Of a stretch of DNA of 64,000 bases, positions 1 through 12,358 are shown in pieces. The notes under the pieces are model-generated. The model searched no databases. It was not told the origin of the DNA and was given only the letters and a program-made list of their open reading frames with translations. This stretch comes from Pseudomonas paraversuta. Its GTDB lineage: Bacteria; Pseudomonadota; Gammaproteobacteria; Pseudomonadales; Pseudomonadaceae. The stretch is from the NCBI RefSeq assembly GCF_904063065.1, contig NZ_CAJFCL010000001.1, forward strand, positions 248,001 to 312,000, written 5' to 3'. The stretch's first letter is position 1. Each line of letters begins with the position of its first letter. The position numbers were made by a program, and so were the translations under genes.

Positions 1-5
1 TTAAA

Positions 6-82
6 TGGTGCACTCGACAGGATTCGAACCTGTGACCGCTCGGTTCGTAGCCGAGTACTCTATCCAGCTGAGCTACGAGTGC
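6..82 (-). tRNA. tRNA-Arg (anticodon ACG)
   Basis: Read on the minus strand it folds as a full cloverleaf: the acceptor GCACTCG pairs with CGAGTGC, the anticodon loop is CTACGAA (anticodon ACG, inosine-modified in bacteria, reading CGN arginine codons), and the T arm carries GGTTCGAATCC. The CCA end is encoded (6-8). It lies downstream of tRNA-Ser and rsmA on the same strand, the usual Pseudomonas arrangement. Confidence 0.97.
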
Positions 83-190
83 ATTTGAAGCTGCGTATTA
101 TAGACCGTTGAATCTCTCTGCCAAGTACTTTTTTCAGTAATTTCAACAACTTACCGAAATGGCTAGATTCGAACGTGCTACTTGAATAAA

Positions 191-281
191 TGGCGGAGAA
201 GGGGGGATTCGAACCCCCGACACCCTTTTGAGATGTACTCCCTTAGCAGGGGAGCGCCTTCGGCCACTCGGCCACCTCTCC
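191..281 (-). tRNA. tRNA-Ser (anticodon GCT)
   Basis: This is a class II tRNA of about 91 nt with the long variable arm expected of serine tRNAs. The acceptor GGAGAGG pairs with CTTCTCC (one G-T pair), the anticodon loop CTGCTAA gives GCT for AGC/AGU codons, the T arm has GGTTCGAATCC, and CCA is encoded. It sits between rsmA and tRNA-Arg. Confidence 0.97.
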
Positions 282-342
282 GCAACACGGGGCGTATAAT
301 AACCAGCCTTTTCCCCGTATGCAACTAAAAACTTAAATAAAA

Positions 343-531
343 TTAGAGACTTGGTTCTTCATCCTTTTCTTTCTTGATCCGCAGGTAGATTTCCTCGCGG
401 TGCACGGCCACTTCCTTGGGTGCATTCACACCAATTCGCACTTGGTTTCCTTTGACGCCGAGCACGGTCACAGTAATTTCGCCATCGCCTATGATCAGGC
501 TTTCCGCACATCGGCGAGTCAGAATCAGCAT
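343..531 (-). CDS. rsmA: Carbon storage / post-transcriptional regulator RsmA (CsrA family)
   Basis: This 62-residue protein has the full CsrA fold signature: MLILTRR at the N-terminus, [17 protein letters not shown] in the middle and VHREEI, whose Arg45 corresponds to the RNA-contacting Arg44 of E. coli CsrA. RsmA dimers bind GGA motifs in mRNA leaders and repress translation; in Pseudomonas they are titrated by RsmY/RsmZ, which are not in this window. It lies downstream of lysC and alaS and just ahead of two tRNA genes, the conserved Pseudomonas order. Its length is normal for the family. Confidence 0.97.
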   Translation of the reverse strand: MLILTRRCAESLIIGDGEITVTVLGVKGNQVRIGVNAPKEVAVHREEIYLRIKKEKDEEPSL

Positions 532-674
532 ACGTTTCTCCTCACGCTATTCATTTCAGGGACAACAGTCTGCAAAAAAAAAGGGCTTCGGCCTACTAGC
601 TGAACAGCTATAGCCCGCCGCGCCTTAAGTATTGACCAACATGACGAAAACAGCAGAGTTCGTTCACATCTATC

Positions 675-706
675 AAAAAACAAAGGGCGCGGATCAACCG
701 CGCCCT
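675..706 (-). terminator. Intrinsic terminator after lysC
   Basis: A perfect 9-bp stem (684-692 with 698-706, AGGGCGCGG type) is followed on the minus strand by a T-rich run. It lies just past the lysC stop and separates lysC from rsmA, so rsmA probably has its own promoter in 532-674. Confidence 0.85.
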
Positions 707-718
707 CCGGGCAACGCT

Positions 719-1213
719 TTACTCACCCTGTCGGGCAGGAGCGTCCAGTTCAAAAGCGGTGTGCAACGAGCGCACAGCCAGCTCCAGGTACTTCTCTTCG
801 ATCACCACCGAGACTTTGATCTCCGAGGTCGAGATCATCAGGATGTTGATGTTCTCCTTGGCCAGCGACTCAAACATGCGGCTGGCAACGCCCGCATGGG
901 AGCGCATGCCAACACCGACGATCGACACCTTGGCAATCTTGGTATCACCCACCACTTCACGGGCGCCAATTTCACGCGCCGTGTTTTCCAGCACCGTCTG
1001 CGCTGCAGTGAAGTCATTGCGATGCACGGTGAAGGTGAAGTCGGTGGTGTTATCGTGCGCCACGTTCTGCACGATCATGTCGACTTCAATGTTGGTCGCA
1101 CTGATCGGGCCCAGAATCTTGAACGCCACGCCCGGAGTGTCAGGCACGCCACGGATAGTCAGCTTGGCTTCATCGCGGTTGAAAGCGATGCCAGAAATGA
1201 TCGGCTGTTCCAT
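719..1213 (-). CDS. Possible aspartokinase beta subunit (internal in-frame start)
   Basis: Inside lysC, the ATG of MEQPIISG (start at 1213) is preceded on the minus strand by GAGGAATCC, a purine-rich ribosome-binding site at good spacing. Translation from here would give about 164 residues holding only the two ACT domains. Several bacterial aspartokinases are alpha2beta2 enzymes whose beta subunit is made exactly this way from an in-frame start. The start signal is seen; use of it is inference. Confidence 0.5.
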   Translation of the reverse strand: MEQPIISGIAFNRDEAKLTIRGVPDTPGVAFKILGPISATNIEVDMIVQNVAHDNTTDFTFTVHRNDFTAAQTVLENTAREIGAREVVGDTKIAKVSIVGVGMRSHAGVASRMFESLAKENINILMISTSEIKVSVVIEEKYLELAVRSLHTAFELDAPARQGE

Positions 1214-1954
1214 GGATTCCTCTTCATCAATAGTAATAAGGGTGCCAGGACCCTCTTTGAAGCTGTGCAATACGCGCAGCGGAACGTTGTACTTGCCTGC
1301 GAACTCGACCGCCCGGATCTGCAACACCTTGGAACCCAGGCTGGCCATTTCCAGCATTTCTTCGAAGGTGATTTTTTCCAGACGCTGAGCCTGCGCCACA
1401 ACCCGCGGGTCAGTGGTGTAGACGCCATCGACATCGGTGTAGATCTGGCACTCATCCGCCTTCAAGGCTGCCGCCAGCGCCACACCGGTGGTGTCAGAGC
1501 CGCCACGGCCCAGGGTGGTGATGTTGCCGTGCTCATCCACGCCCTGGAAACCTGCCACCACAACCACGCGCCCGGCCTTGAGGTCGGCGCGAATCTTCTG
1601 ATCGTCGATTTGCAGAATCCGGGCCTTGGTGTGCGCGCTGTCCGTAAGGATCCGCACCTGGCTGCCGGTATAGGACACCGCTGGCACGCCGCGCTTGTTC
1701 AGCGCCATTGCCAGCAGGCCTATTGTCACCTGCTCGCCCGTGGACAGGATCACATCCAGTTCACGGGGCAATGGCTGATCGCTGATTTGCCTGGCCAGTT
1801 CGATCAGGCGATTGGTTTCGCCGCTCATTGCAGACAGCACAATCACCAGGTCATTGCCGGCTTCACGGAACTTCTTAACTTTCTCGGCGACCTGTTCGAT
1901 TCTCTCGACAGAGCCGACCGAGGTGCCTCCGAATTTTTGTACGATCAAAGCCAT
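719..1954 (-). CDS. lysC: Aspartate kinase LysC
   Basis: LysC phosphorylates aspartate, the first committed step to lysine, threonine, methionine and diaminopimelate. The 411-residue protein starts MALIVQKFGGTSVGS; the KFGGTSVGS nucleotide-binding signature (residues 7-15) fixes the start. The kinase domain covers roughly residues 1-240, and two ACT regulatory domains follow, with GVGMRSHAGVASRMFESLA in the second. An in-frame ATG at 1213 with a good ribosome-binding site could also produce the ACT-only beta subunit (listed separately). It lies between alaS and rsmA. Confidence 0.96.
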   Translation of the reverse strand: MALIVQKFGGTSVGSVERIEQVAEKVKKFREAGNDLVIVLSAMSGETNRLIELARQISDQPLPRELDVILSTGEQVTIGLLAMALNKRGVPAVSYTGSQVRILTDSAHTKARILQIDDQKIRADLKAGRVVVVAGFQGVDEHGNITTLGRGGSDTTGVALAAALKADECQIYTDVDGVYTTDPRVVAQAQRLEKITFEEMLEMASLGSKVLQIRAVEFAGKYNVPLRVLHSFKEGPGTLITIDEEESMEQPIISGIAFNRDEAKLTIRGVPDTPGVAFKILGPISATNIEVDMIVQNVAHDNTTDFTFTVHRNDFTAAQTVLENTAREIGAREVVGDTKIAKVSIVGVGMRSHAGVASRMFESLAKENINILMISTSEIKVSVVIEEKYLELAVRSLHTAFELDAPARQGE

Positions 1955-2002
1955 TTCAAAGCAGCCTCAGCCCATAAAGGGCGCCCATTTATCATTCAAA
2001 CG

Positions 2003-2025
2003 ACGCGCCGTAGACGACGGCGCGT
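2003..2025 (-). terminator. GC-rich hairpin between alaS and lysC
   Basis: An 8-bp perfect stem (ACGCGCCG, 2003-2010, with CGGCGCGT, 2018-2025) sits 8 nt past the alaS stop. The following minus-strand stretch has only a weak T tract, so it may attenuate rather than fully stop transcription into lysC. Confidence 0.5.
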
Positions 2026-2033
2026 GCTGGACC

Positions 2034-4652
2034 TCAGATACCTTGCTCGACAAATGGCACAGTCAGGGCCAGTGCGGCGTCCAGGGCTGCAGCATCAACA
2101 CCGCCGCCTTGCGCCATGTCCGGACGACCACCGCCCTTCCCGCCCACTGCCGCAGCGGCCTGCTTCATCAAATCACCGGCTTTGAGTTGGCCAGTCAGGT
2201 CCTTGGTTACGCCTGCAACCAGAACGACCTTGTCTTCATGAACACTGCCGAGCAGGATCACTGCACGGCCGAGCTTGTTCTTCAGCTGATCTACCAGCGC
2301 CAGCAGCGCCTTGCCATCCTGACCGTCCAGGCGAGCGGTCAACACTTTCACGCCTTTCACATCCACTGCAGACGATGACAGATCATCACCGGCAGCACTT
2401 GCGGCCTTGGCCTGCAATTGTTCGAGTTGTTTTTCCAGCTGGCGGTTACGCTCCAGCACAGCCGACAGTTTGTCGACCAGGTTCTCACGCGAGCCCTTGA
2501 TCAGGCTGGCGGCTTCCTTGAGCTGCTCTTCAGCGGCGTTCAGGTAAGCCAGTGCGGCAGCACCGGTGACCGCCTCGATACGACGAATACCGGAGGCTAC
2601 ACCACCTTCACTGGTAATTTTCATCAGACCGATATCACCGGTGCGATTGGCGTGGATACCGCCACACAGCTCGACCGAGAAATTACCGCCCATGCTCAGC
2701 ACGCGCACGTTGTCGCCGTATTTCTCGCCAAACAGCGCCATGGCGCCTTTTTGCTTGGCGGTGTCGATGTCGGTTTCTTCAGTCTCGACCGGGGTGTTCT
2801 TGCGAATCTCGGCATTGACGATATCTTCCAGCGCCTTGATCTGCTCGGGCTTGATCGATTCGAAGTGGCTGAAGTCGAAACGCATGCGCTGACTGTCAAC
2901 CAACGACCCCTTCTGCTGAACGTGCTCGCCCAGTACCTGGCGCAGGGCCGCGTGCAGCAAGTGGGTAGCCGAGTGGTTCAGCGCCGTGGCATGACGGACT
3001 TCAGCATCGACCTGCGCTTCAACGGTTTCGCCGACCTTCAGGCCGCCCGCTGCAACCACACCGTGATGCAGGAACGCGCCGCCGGTTTTAGTGGTGTCGC
3101 GCACGTCAAAACGGGCACTGCCCGCCTGCAGATAACCGCAGTCGCCGACCTGACCGCCAGATTCGGCGTAGAACGGGGTTTGATCGAGAACCACCACGCC
3201 CTCATCACCTTCATTCAGGCTGGCAACAGACTGGCCATCCTTATAGAGGGCAACTACCTTGGCCGGGCTGTGGGTGGCGCTGTAGCCGATGAACTCGGTG
3301 GGCACGTCGACCTTGACCAGGGTGTTGTAGTCCAGGCCGAACGAACTGGCCGAACGCGCACGCACACGCTGGGCTTCCATCTCGCGCTCGAAACCTTCTT
3401 CGTCCACGGTCAGGTTACGCTCGCGGGCGATGTCGGCGGTCAGGTCCATCGGGAAACCGTAGGTGTCGTAGAGCTTGAACACTACATCGCCCGGCACCAC
3501 GGTGCCTTTAAGGTCGGCCAGGTCCAGCTCAAGGATTTTCAGGCCTTGCTCCAGGGTCTTGGAGAACTGCTCTTCTTCGGCTTTGAGCACGCGCTCAATG
3601 TTGGCCTGCTCGCGCACCAGTTCAGGGAAGCTCGCCCCCATCTCGGCAACCAGTGCCGCGACGATTTTGTAGAAGAAGTTGCCGGTGGCGCCCAGCTTGT
3701 TGCCGTGACGGCAGGCGCGACGAATGATGCGGCGCAGCACATAGCCGCGACCTTCATTGGACGGCAGCACGCCATCGGCGATCAGGAAGCTGCACGAACG
3801 AATGTGGTCAGCCACCACTTTCAGCGACGCCTGGCCGTCGTTGGCACAACCAATCGCTTGGGCTGCAGCTTGCAACAGGCTCTGGAACAGATCGATGTCG
3901 TAGTTGGAGTTGACGTGCTGCATCACCGCACTGATCCGCTCCAGGCCCATGCCGGTGTCTACCGACGGCGCAGGCAGCGGATGCAACACGCCATCGGCGG
4001 TGCGGTTGAACTGCATGAACACGTTGTTCCAGATTTCGATGTAACGGTCACCGTCCTCATCCGGCGAGCCCGGCGGGCCACCCCAGATTTCAGGGCCGTG
4101 GTCATAGAAAATTTCGGTGCACGGGCCACACGGGCCGGTATCACCCATGGTCCAGAAGTTGTCCGAAGCGTACGGAGCACCTTTGTTGTCGCCGATGCGG
4201 ATCATGCGCTCGGCAGGCACGCCGACGTCTTTGGTCCAGATGTCATAGGCTTCGTCATCGCTGGCGTAGACCGTCACCCAGAGTTTGTCTTCAGGCAGCT
4301 TCAAGACACCGGTCAGGAAGGTCCAGGCAAAATTGATCGCGTCTTTCTTGAAATAGTCGCCAAAGCTGAAGTTGCCCAGCATTTCGAAAAAAGTGTGGTG
4401 ACGGGCGGTGTAGCCGACGTTTTCCAGGTCACTGTTCTTGCCACCGGCACGCACGCACTTCTGGCTGCTGGTAGCACGGGTGTATGCCCGTTTTTCCTGA
4501 CCCAGGAAACAGTCCTTGAACTGGTTCATCCCCGCGTTAGTGAACAGCAGGGTCGGATCGTTGTTCGGGACCAAGGAGCTGGACGGGACACGGGTGTGAC
4601 CTTGCTCCTCGAAGAAGCGAAGGAAGGCTTCACGGATTTCTGCGCTTTTCAT
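2034..4652 (-). CDS. alaS: Alanyl-tRNA synthetase AlaS
   Basis: AlaS charges tRNA-Ala and edits mischarged Ser/Gly. I take the start at [19 protein letters not shown] (4652), giving 872 residues, close to E. coli AlaS (876). The frame is open 22 codons further upstream, but homologues begin at MKSAEIR. Visible are the class II catalytic domain ([40 protein letters not shown]), the editing-domain zinc motifs [12 protein letters not shown] and [11 protein letters not shown], and a Gly-rich C-Ala tail ([15 protein letters not shown]). It heads the alaS-lysC-rsmA series. Confidence 0.97.
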   Translation of the reverse strand: MKSAEIREAFLRFFEEQGHTRVPSSSLVPNNDPTLLFTNAGMNQFKDCFLGQEKRAYTRATSSQKCVRAGGKNSDLENVGYTARHHTFFEMLGNFSFGDYFKKDAINFAWTFLTGVLKLPEDKLWVTVYASDDEAYDIWTKDVGVPAERMIRIGDNKGAPYASDNFWTMGDTGPCGPCTEIFYDHGPEIWGGPPGSPDEDGDRYIEIWNNVFMQFNRTADGVLHPLPAPSVDTGMGLERISAVMQHVNSNYDIDLFQSLLQAAAQAIGCANDGQASLKVVADHIRSCSFLIADGVLPSNEGRGYVLRRIIRRACRHGNKLGATGNFFYKIVAALVAEMGASFPELVREQANIERVLKAEEEQFSKTLEQGLKILELDLADLKGTVVPGDVVFKLYDTYGFPMDLTADIARERNLTVDEEGFEREMEAQRVRARSASSFGLDYNTLVKVDVPTEFIGYSATHSPAKVVALYKDGQSVASLNEGDEGVVVLDQTPFYAESGGQVGDCGYLQAGSARFDVRDTTKTGGAFLHHGVVAAGGLKVGETVEAQVDAEVRHATALNHSATHLLHAALRQVLGEHVQQKGSLVDSQRMRFDFSHFESIKPEQIKALEDIVNAEIRKNTPVETEETDIDTAKQKGAMALFGEKYGDNVRVLSMGGNFSVELCGGIHANRTGDIGLMKITSEGGVASGIRRIEAVTGAAALAYLNAAEEQLKEAASLIKGSRENLVDKLSAVLERNRQLEKQLEQLQAKAASAAGDDLSSSAVDVKGVKVLTARLDGQDGKALLALVDQLKNKLGRAVILLGSVHEDKVVLVAGVTKDLTGQLKAGDLMKQAAAAVGGKGGGRPDMAQGGGVDAAALDAALALTVPFVEQGI

Positions 4653-4798
4653 AGGTTCTTCCACGGAGGCTGCGGCCAGAGGCAAGTCAATCACGTCCAT
4701 CGACAGTGCGACTCGCAAAGGGCCGCATTATATCGGCCCTTCGCCTTGGGTACAGCGTGTTTATACGATAGGCGCAGGCAATTGGACGGCCTGCACAC

Positions 4799-5803
4799 TC
4801 ATTGTTGGTTAAATTCAGTTAAAACCGAGATTACCTGCTCAATCTGCTGGCGACTGACATCCATGTGCGTGACCATTCGCAGACGCGGTGCGGCACTCAG
4901 TTTGATACCACGTTCACCGGCAAATATCTTGAGCGCTTGCGCCCGCTCACCCAGTTGCGCATAAACCATGTTGGTCTGGACCGGCTCAACTTCATAACCG
5001 CCAGCACGCAAGCCATCGGCCAGCAGCCGGGCGTGCTCATGGTCATCGGCCAGGCGCTCAACCTGATGGTCCAGCGCGTAAAGCCCCGCAGCCGCCAGCT
5101 GACCGGCCTGGCGCATGCCGCCGCCGACCATCTTGCGCAAACGCCGGGCCTTGCCGATCAAGTCCACAGTACCGCACAGCACCGAGCCCACTGGCGCGCC
5201 CAACCCTTTGGACAGGCATACCGACACCGAATCGAAATGCCGGGTGATATCCGCCGCATCCACCCCCAGCCTGACGGCAGCGTTGTACAGCCGCGCACCA
5301 TCGAGATGCAGGCCCAGCCCGTGCTCACGGGTAAGACGACTTGCCGCAGCCAGATACTCCAGTGGCAGGACTTTACCCTGCATGGTGTTTTCCAGCGCCA
5401 GCAAGCGGGTGCGGGCAAAGTGAAAGTCATCAGGCTTGATCGCTGCCGCGACCTGATCCAGGTCCAGCGAACCATCCGCCTGTACCTCCAGCGGCTGCGG
5501 CTGGATGGAGCCCAGTACCGCCGCACCGCCACCTTCATACTTGTAGGTGTGGGCCTGCTGCCCGACGATGTATTCATCGCCGCGCCCACAATGGGCCATC
5601 AGCGCCAGCAGGTTGCTCATGGTGCCCGTGGGCACGAACAATGCCGCGGCAAAGCCCAGTCTTGAGGCCAGCTCCCACTCCAGCTTGTTCACCATGGGAT
5701 CTTCGCCATACACATCGTCGCCCAGTGGCGCATTCGCCATGGCCTCGCGCATGCCGCGGCTGGGTTGGGTCACGGTGTCACTACGAAGATCGATAACAGT
5801 CAT
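4799..5803 (-). CDS. ltaE: Low-specificity L-threonine aldolase
   Basis: This PLP enzyme cleaves L-threonine/L-allo-threonine to glycine and acetaldehyde. The start at [15 protein letters not shown] (5803) gives 334 residues, normal for the family; the frame stays open far upstream but without family similarity. Features are RSDTVTQP (7-14), the PLP-contacting DGAR (168-171) and the Schiff-base lysine K199 in CLSKGLGAP. It is divergent from the FMN riboswitch/ribH2 unit and followed downstream by alaS in the same direction. Confidence 0.93.
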   Translation of the reverse strand: MTVIDLRSDTVTQPSRGMREAMANAPLGDDVYGEDPMVNKLEWELASRLGFAAALFVPTGTMSNLLALMAHCGRGDEYIVGQQAHTYKYEGGGAAVLGSIQPQPLEVQADGSLDLDQVAAAIKPDDFHFARTRLLALENTMQGKVLPLEYLAAASRLTREHGLGLHLDGARLYNAAVRLGVDAADITRHFDSVSVCLSKGLGAPVGSVLCGTVDLIGKARRLRKMVGGGMRQAGQLAAAGLYALDHQVERLADDHEHARLLADGLRAGGYEVEPVQTNMVYAQLGERAQALKIFAGERGIKLSAAPRLRMVTHMDVSRQQIEQVISVLTEFNQQ

Positions 5804-5999
5804 TGAACAAGCCTCGGCAATGGGGGGATCAGCACTTGATGCTAATCGGGGACCTCCCTTGCTAACAAGAGTACTGCGGGCAACCCCGCCATATTCAAGG
5901 CGTAACCTGACAATGGACAAATAAAACAATCTGCAAAATCGATGACTATTAGCAAAAAGCAGCAATGCATCTTTAAAACATATGTGATACAAAATGCCC

Positions 6000-6020
6000 G
6001 CCGCCAGAAAGGCTGGCGGC
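6000..6020. repeat. Short hairpin in front of the FMN riboswitch
   Basis: CCGCCAG and CTGGCGG flank a short AAAGG loop directly before the riboswitch aptamer. It may belong to the aptamer's outer stem or be a separate hairpin; the sequence alone does not decide. Confidence 0.45.
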
Positions 6021-6190
6021 AACGTTCTCAGGGCGGGGTGCAACTCCCCACCGGCGGTAATTGCGCGCAATGCGCATAGCCCGCGAGCGCTTGGCAGGTC
6101 CTTCAGCTTTGGCTGATGACCGGTCAAGGTCAGCAGACCCGGTGTGATCCCGGGGCCGACGGTCATAGTCCGGATGAAGAGAGAACGGGA
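6021..6190 (+). promoter_or_regulatory. FMN riboswitch (RFN element)
   Basis: The block contains the conserved RFN core: CAGGGCGGGGTGCAACTCCC then ACCGGCGGTAA, AGCCCGCGAGCGC, GACCCGGTG, GGGGCCGACGGTCATAGTCC and GGATGAAGAGAGAAC. It binds FMN and normally shuts off riboflavin genes when FMN is plentiful. Downstream, 6213-6227 can pair with 6245-6258 (CCGGCGGG.. with ..CCCACCGG), a likely expression platform. It lies 5' of the lone lumazine synthase, so that gene should be FMN-repressed. Confidence 0.95.
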
Positions 6191-6321
6191 TTGGCGCCAA
6201 AGGGCCGTCAACCCGGCGGGCTTGTACTGCTGCTTTATTGCCGCGTACAGCCCACCGGAACGCACCCTTAAATCCCATTCGATTCATATGCCCTGTTTTT
6301 CACACAAACAGGAGTCAGAAC

Positions 6322-6816
6322 ATGCAACCCACCGCAATTCACCACAACGAGCGTGTAGCGTTTATCCAGGCCAGCTGGCACAAAGAGATCGTCGACCAGA
6401 GCCGTAAAGGTTTCCTCGCCGAAATGCTGGTGCAGGGTTATCAGGAAAGCGACATCGATTTCTTTGAAGTCGGCGGTGCGTTTGAAATCCCGCTGCACGC
6501 CAAACTGCTGGCCAAGACTGGCCGCTATGCCGGTATCGTCGGCGCAGCCCTGGTTGTCGACGGCGGCATCTATCGCCACGACTTCGTCGCCCAGTCAGTG
6601 GTCAGCGGCCTGATGCAGGTTCAACTGGAAACCGAAGTTCCGGTGTTCTCGGTCAGCCTGACCCCGCATCACTTCCACGCAGGCGAAGAACACCAGAAGT
6701 TTTTCTTCGAGCACTTCGTGCACAAAGGCCAGGAAGCGGCAAAAACCTGCGTCGATACCCTGCAGAAAATTCGCGCTATCAAGCGTATGGATACCCAGCA
6801 AAAACGCGCGGTGTAA
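6322..6816 (+). CDS. ribH: 6,7-dimethyl-8-ribityllumazine synthase, type 2 (RibH2-like)
   Basis: This enzyme condenses 5-amino-6-ribitylamino-uracil with dihydroxybutanone phosphate in riboflavin synthesis. The ATG at 6322 follows AGGAG at good spacing and gives 164 residues. The substrate-loop motif GAFEIP (52-57), the proposed catalytic His86 (IYRHDFVAQ) and the HHFHAGEEHQKFFFEHFVHKGQEA tail region resemble the decameric RibH2 type of Brucella/Mesorhizobium rather than the usual icosahedral RibH. No other rib gene is near, so it is probably a second, FMN-regulated copy; the housekeeping ribH is expected elsewhere. Confidence 0.9.
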   Translation: MQPTAIHHNERVAFIQASWHKEIVDQSRKGFLAEMLVQGYQESDIDFFEVGGAFEIPLHAKLLAKTGRYAGIVGAALVVDGGIYRHDFVAQSVVSGLMQVQLETEVPVFSVSLTPHHFHAGEEHQKFFFEHFVHKGQEAAKTCVDTLQKIRAIKRMDTQQKRAV

Positions 6817-6842
6817 TTCAGGTCAAGCGCGATGACTGTTGA

Positions 6843-6881
6843 CGATGGCGCCGTGTTTACCCGATAAACACGGCGCCATCG
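6843..6881. terminator. Long perfect hairpin between ribH and astE
   Basis: A 17-bp perfect inverted repeat (6843-6859 with 6865-6881, arm CGATGGCGCCGTGTTTA) with a 5-nt loop lies between the convergent ribH and astE genes. There is no T run on either side, so it may be a bidirectional barrier or mRNA 3'-end stabiliser rather than a classical intrinsic terminator. Confidence 0.6.
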
Positions 6882-6912
6882 AGCGCATCGCGAGACAAGC
6901 CCGCGCCTATAG

Positions 6913-7923
6913 CTAAACGAGCACCGCCGCCTTCGCCGGCTCGATAATCATCCCGGCCCGCAAACCATTCTTCACCTTTGGATTGGGGAAGATGATCCGC
7001 GCACCCTCCTCTTCGACGATCCAGTGCGTCCTGGGCGTGTCTTGCGCCAGCAAATAGCCCTTGGGCAATTCGCAGAAATTCTCGACATCCGCCGGCAAGT
7101 GCAGGACGAAGGCATCACTGTGCTTGATCACTTCGCGAGCCACGCTGAACAGCTGCAGACCTTCCAGCGAAGCATCAGCCAGGGGCGGTTCGGTGCCCTC
7201 GATGATCTGCTTCAAACGCAACTCAAGACGCTCGACGTTAACCCCGCCGTTCTGCCCGAAAGGTCGTGCCTTGCCCAGTTCCAGGGTAAAGGCTTCAGCG
7301 CCCAGCTGCTCATAGGTGTAGGCACTGAAGACGATTGAAGGCTTGTTCTGCAGCAGGACCGCTTCCATACCGGCAGCACGCAGGCGGGCCAGCTCGTCAC
7401 GGGAATGGACCCGACCTTCTTTGTAGGGATAGAGCGCGAACTGCTCGATCTTCGAACCGCGAATGGCGGTGTGCAGGTCGTAATGAAGGCGGGTACGTTC
7501 AGGAAGGCTGAAAAATGTTTCGGCCAGATGTTCAAGTTCGCACGCACGCAAGGCTTCTGGGCCGCTGCTGTTCTCGTGCCGACCGTTGAACAGCCGGTTC
7601 AGGTCCTCTTCGACAAACCGCGCTCCGGTGCGCATGGCACCAGGGTTGCCGAACAGGAACAGAATTCGGGTTCGGGGCTTGATGTCGCCCCGGGCAATGT
7701 CATTCAACAGGCGATCGAGCAACTCGATAGGCGCTGTTTCATTGCCGTGGATGCCTGCCGACAACAGCAGATCCATACCATCGTCGCGACCTTCAGGAGG
7801 GCGCACTTCAAGTGCCCCCTCGGCCAGCCAGCGCATCCGCACGCCGTCGACAGTCAGTTGAGTCTTCTCGGCCGGTTCACGTCCGGCCAGGGTCAGTTCA
7901 AGCAGTTTGCCGAGGGCGAGCAT
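6913..7923 (-). CDS. astE: Succinylglutamate desuccinylase AstE
   Basis: AstE is the last enzyme of the AST arginine pathway and hydrolyses N-succinylglutamate to succinate and glutamate. It is a 336-residue M14-type zinc carboxypeptidase-fold protein; the zinc ligands appear in [10 protein letters not shown] (His59, Glu62), with a later His in DLHTAIRG, and Glu in [12 protein letters not shown] is the likely general base. It is the terminal gene of the aruC-aruF-aruG-astD-astB series and is convergent with ribH. Confidence 0.95.
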   Translation of the reverse strand: MLALGKLLELTLAGREPAEKTQLTVDGVRMRWLAEGALEVRPPEGRDDGMDLLLSAGIHGNETAPIELLDRLLNDIARGDIKPRTRILFLFGNPGAMRTGARFVEEDLNRLFNGRHENSSGPEALRACELEHLAETFFSLPERTRLHYDLHTAIRGSKIEQFALYPYKEGRVHSRDELARLRAAGMEAVLLQNKPSIVFSAYTYEQLGAEAFTLELGKARPFGQNGGVNVERLELRLKQIIEGTEPPLADASLEGLQLFSVAREVIKHSDAFVLHLPADVENFCELPKGYLLAQDTPRTHWIVEEEGARIIFPNPKVKNGLRAGMIIEPAKAAVLV

Positions 7924-7936
7924 AGAGCATCCTTTA

Positions 7937-8224
7937 TCAGTGGTTGCAGTCTGGGCCGTGAACGTGACCGTCTTCGTCGTCGCCCAGGTCAGCCGGTTCC
8001 ATTTCCAGTTGCAGGCTTACAAGGTTAGTCGCCAATGGGCGCAGCAACAGGTTGGCGTATTCGGCATCGCCTTCCTCAACGTCCACACCGATCAGCAACT
8101 GGCCACGGCCGTCTTGCTGAATCCACAGTTCCTTGCCCTGCCACATGACAGCGACGCGGGTGCAGGAGGTTTCCAGCTGGGTGCCGTCGGTATCTTCAAG
8201 GATCAGCTTCAGGGTATCGGTCAT
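7937..8224 (-). CDS. Conserved small protein of the ast operon, function unknown
   Basis: This 95-residue acidic cytoplasmic protein lies between astB and astE with a 13-nt gap to astE, so it is probably co-transcribed. I do not recognise a domain. The tail is very acidic and then ends HVHGPDCNH, a His/Cys cluster able to bind a metal such as zinc; since AstE is a zinc enzyme, a metal-delivery or chaperone role is conceivable but is pure inference. No signal peptide or membrane segment is visible. Confidence 0.85.
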   Translation of the reverse strand: MTDTLKLILEDTDGTQLETSCTRVAVMWQGKELWIQQDGRGQLLIGVDVEEGDAEYANLLLRPLATNLVSLQLEMEPADLGDDEDGHVHGPDCNH

Positions 8225-8289
8225 TATTTAGCTCTCATTTGCGGGTGACGTTGCGTGCCCGGGGCGATAAACCCCGGGCACGCACGTGT

Positions 8290-9636
8290 TCAATTGATCT
8301 GGAACGGGTAAACCGCGCCCAGTTTAAGGATTTGCGTCAGTTCATCCAGTGCCGTCCGGCATTCAAGCAACAATTGCGGGTCTGCCAGATCGCTTTCGCG
8401 CAAGGCATCGCGGTAGTGCTTGTTGACCCAACGGGTCAGCGTGTCGTACAGCGCAGGGGTCATGATAACCCCGGGATTGACCGCCGCCAGCTCAGTTTCA
8501 TTAAGTGCGACCCGCAGCCGCAGGCACGCCGGGCCGCCACCGTTCTGCATGCTTTGCTTGAGGTCGAACACCTTGACCTCGCGAATCGGTCCGCCCGCCG
8601 CCGTCAGCCCTTGCAGGTACTGCCACACACGGGGGTTGCTGCGGCACTCTTCGGGCACGATCAACAGCATCGAGCCGTCAGCACGACTCAGCAACTGGCT
8701 GTTAAACAGATAAGAGCGCACTGCATCTTCCACTGCTACCTGATCACGGGGCACGCTGATCGACTGGAAGTTGCCACCACGTGCCGCCAGCTTGGCGTGC
8801 AGCTCGGCCAGCATCTGCTCGGTGTTGAGAAACGCATCCTGGTGATGGAACAACAACTCGCCATTACCGACAGCGATCACGTCGTTGTGAAACACCCCTT
8901 GATCGATCACGTCAGGGTTCTGCTGGGCAAACACTACCCCCTCGTCACTCAGGCCGTGCAGACGCGCCACGGCTTGCGAAGCTTCAAGGGTCTGGCGCGC
9001 CGGATATTTTTGCGGCGCCGGGTAGCGGCTGTCGAACGCACTGCGCCCGTATACAAAAAACTCCACCCCCGGCTGGCCATAATCCCGGCAAAACCGCGTG
9101 TGGTTGGCCGCACCTTCATCACCAAACTGAGCCACCGCCGGCAATGCCCCGTGGTGCGCAAAATGCTGCGGATCAGCAAACATCGCCCCCAGTACACGGC
9201 TGGTGGTCGGATGCTCGATGCTGCGGTGAAATTTGCAATTGAGGTTGGCAGCCGTAAAGTGCACGCGGCCGTCTGCCGTATCCGCGCCCGGGCTGACCGT
9301 GGCCGCGTTGGCCACCCACATGCTCGACGCCGAACAACTGGCGACCAGCAATGGCATTGCTTGCTTCGCGGCGCGCTGGATGACCTGCGCATCGCTGCCG
9401 CTAAAGCCCAGGCTGCGCAAAGCGCCGACATCCGGACGTTCCTGAGGCGCCAAAACCCCCTGGACAAAGCCCATGTCCATCAGCGCTTTCATTTTTTCCA
9501 GACCCTGCAGCGCGGCTTCCTTTGGATTGGAGGCCTGCTGACTGTTGCTCTGGGAGGCGACGTTGCCAAACGACAGACCGCCGTAGTTATGGGTCGGCCC
9601 CACTAAACCGTCAAAATTGACTTCAAAGGACTTCAT
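8290..9636 (-). CDS. astB: N-succinylarginine dihydrolase AstB
   Basis: AstB converts N-succinylarginine to N-succinylornithine, CO2 and two ammonia, the second AST step. The start at [20 protein letters not shown] (9636) gives 448 residues, matching the family; the frame is open upstream through a REP element but that part is not coding. The catalytic Cys of the guanidino-modifying fold is in [12 protein letters not shown] near the C-terminus, and [14 protein letters not shown] active-site residues ([12 protein letters not shown]) are present. Confidence 0.96.
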   Translation of the reverse strand: MKSFEVNFDGLVGPTHNYGGLSFGNVASQSNSQQASNPKEAALQGLEKMKALMDMGFVQGVLAPQERPDVGALRSLGFSGSDAQVIQRAAKQAMPLLVASCSASSMWVANAATVSPGADTADGRVHFTAANLNCKFHRSIEHPTTSRVLGAMFADPQHFAHHGALPAVAQFGDEGAANHTRFCRDYGQPGVEFFVYGRSAFDSRYPAPQKYPARQTLEASQAVARLHGLSDEGVVFAQQNPDVIDQGVFHNDVIAVGNGELLFHHQDAFLNTEQMLAELHAKLAARGGNFQSISVPRDQVAVEDAVRSYLFNSQLLSRADGSMLLIVPEECRSNPRVWQYLQGLTAAGGPIREVKVFDLKQSMQNGGGPACLRLRVALNETELAAVNPGVIMTPALYDTLTRWVNKHYRDALRESDLADPQLLLECRTALDELTQILKLGAVYPFQIN

Positions 9637-9703
9637 CGGCGAGGCTCCGGCAAACGGTTGTAATTGGCATGAATCAAAATTCTGAGGCAAACAGGCCCTG
9701 ATC

Positions 9704-9790
9704 CTGGAGCTGGCTTGCCAGCGATGCAGGCGACGCGGGGTATCGAACGGACCACGCTGCCTCAATCGCTGGCAAACCAGCTCCCACAGG
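9704..9790. repeat. REP pair (BIME) between astB and astD
   Basis: Two inverted copies of the common Pseudomonas REP sequence (GGAGCTGGCTTGCCAGCGAT type) at 9706-9725 and 9765-9784 enclose a 39-nt spacer. It sits inside the arginine operon between astD and astB and probably affects mRNA stability. Confidence 0.9.
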
Positions 9791-9800
9791 AATCGGCGCT

Positions 9801-12304
<2,504 letters not shown>

Positions 12305-12358
12305 GCTATCTCCTCAAACGGGGCGCGCTGACGAACCCCGCGAAACTCGCTAAACGCG

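Noticed and set aside
1..281. tRNA genes as integration sites of a mobile island
   Set aside because: No integrase, direct-repeat tRNA fragment or atypical composition is seen next to them in the window.
632..4964. Very long plus-strand open frames opposite lysC and alaS (517 and 848 codons)
   Set aside because: They are antisense frames kept open by the high GC third-position bias of the real minus-strand genes; the translations show no family similarity.
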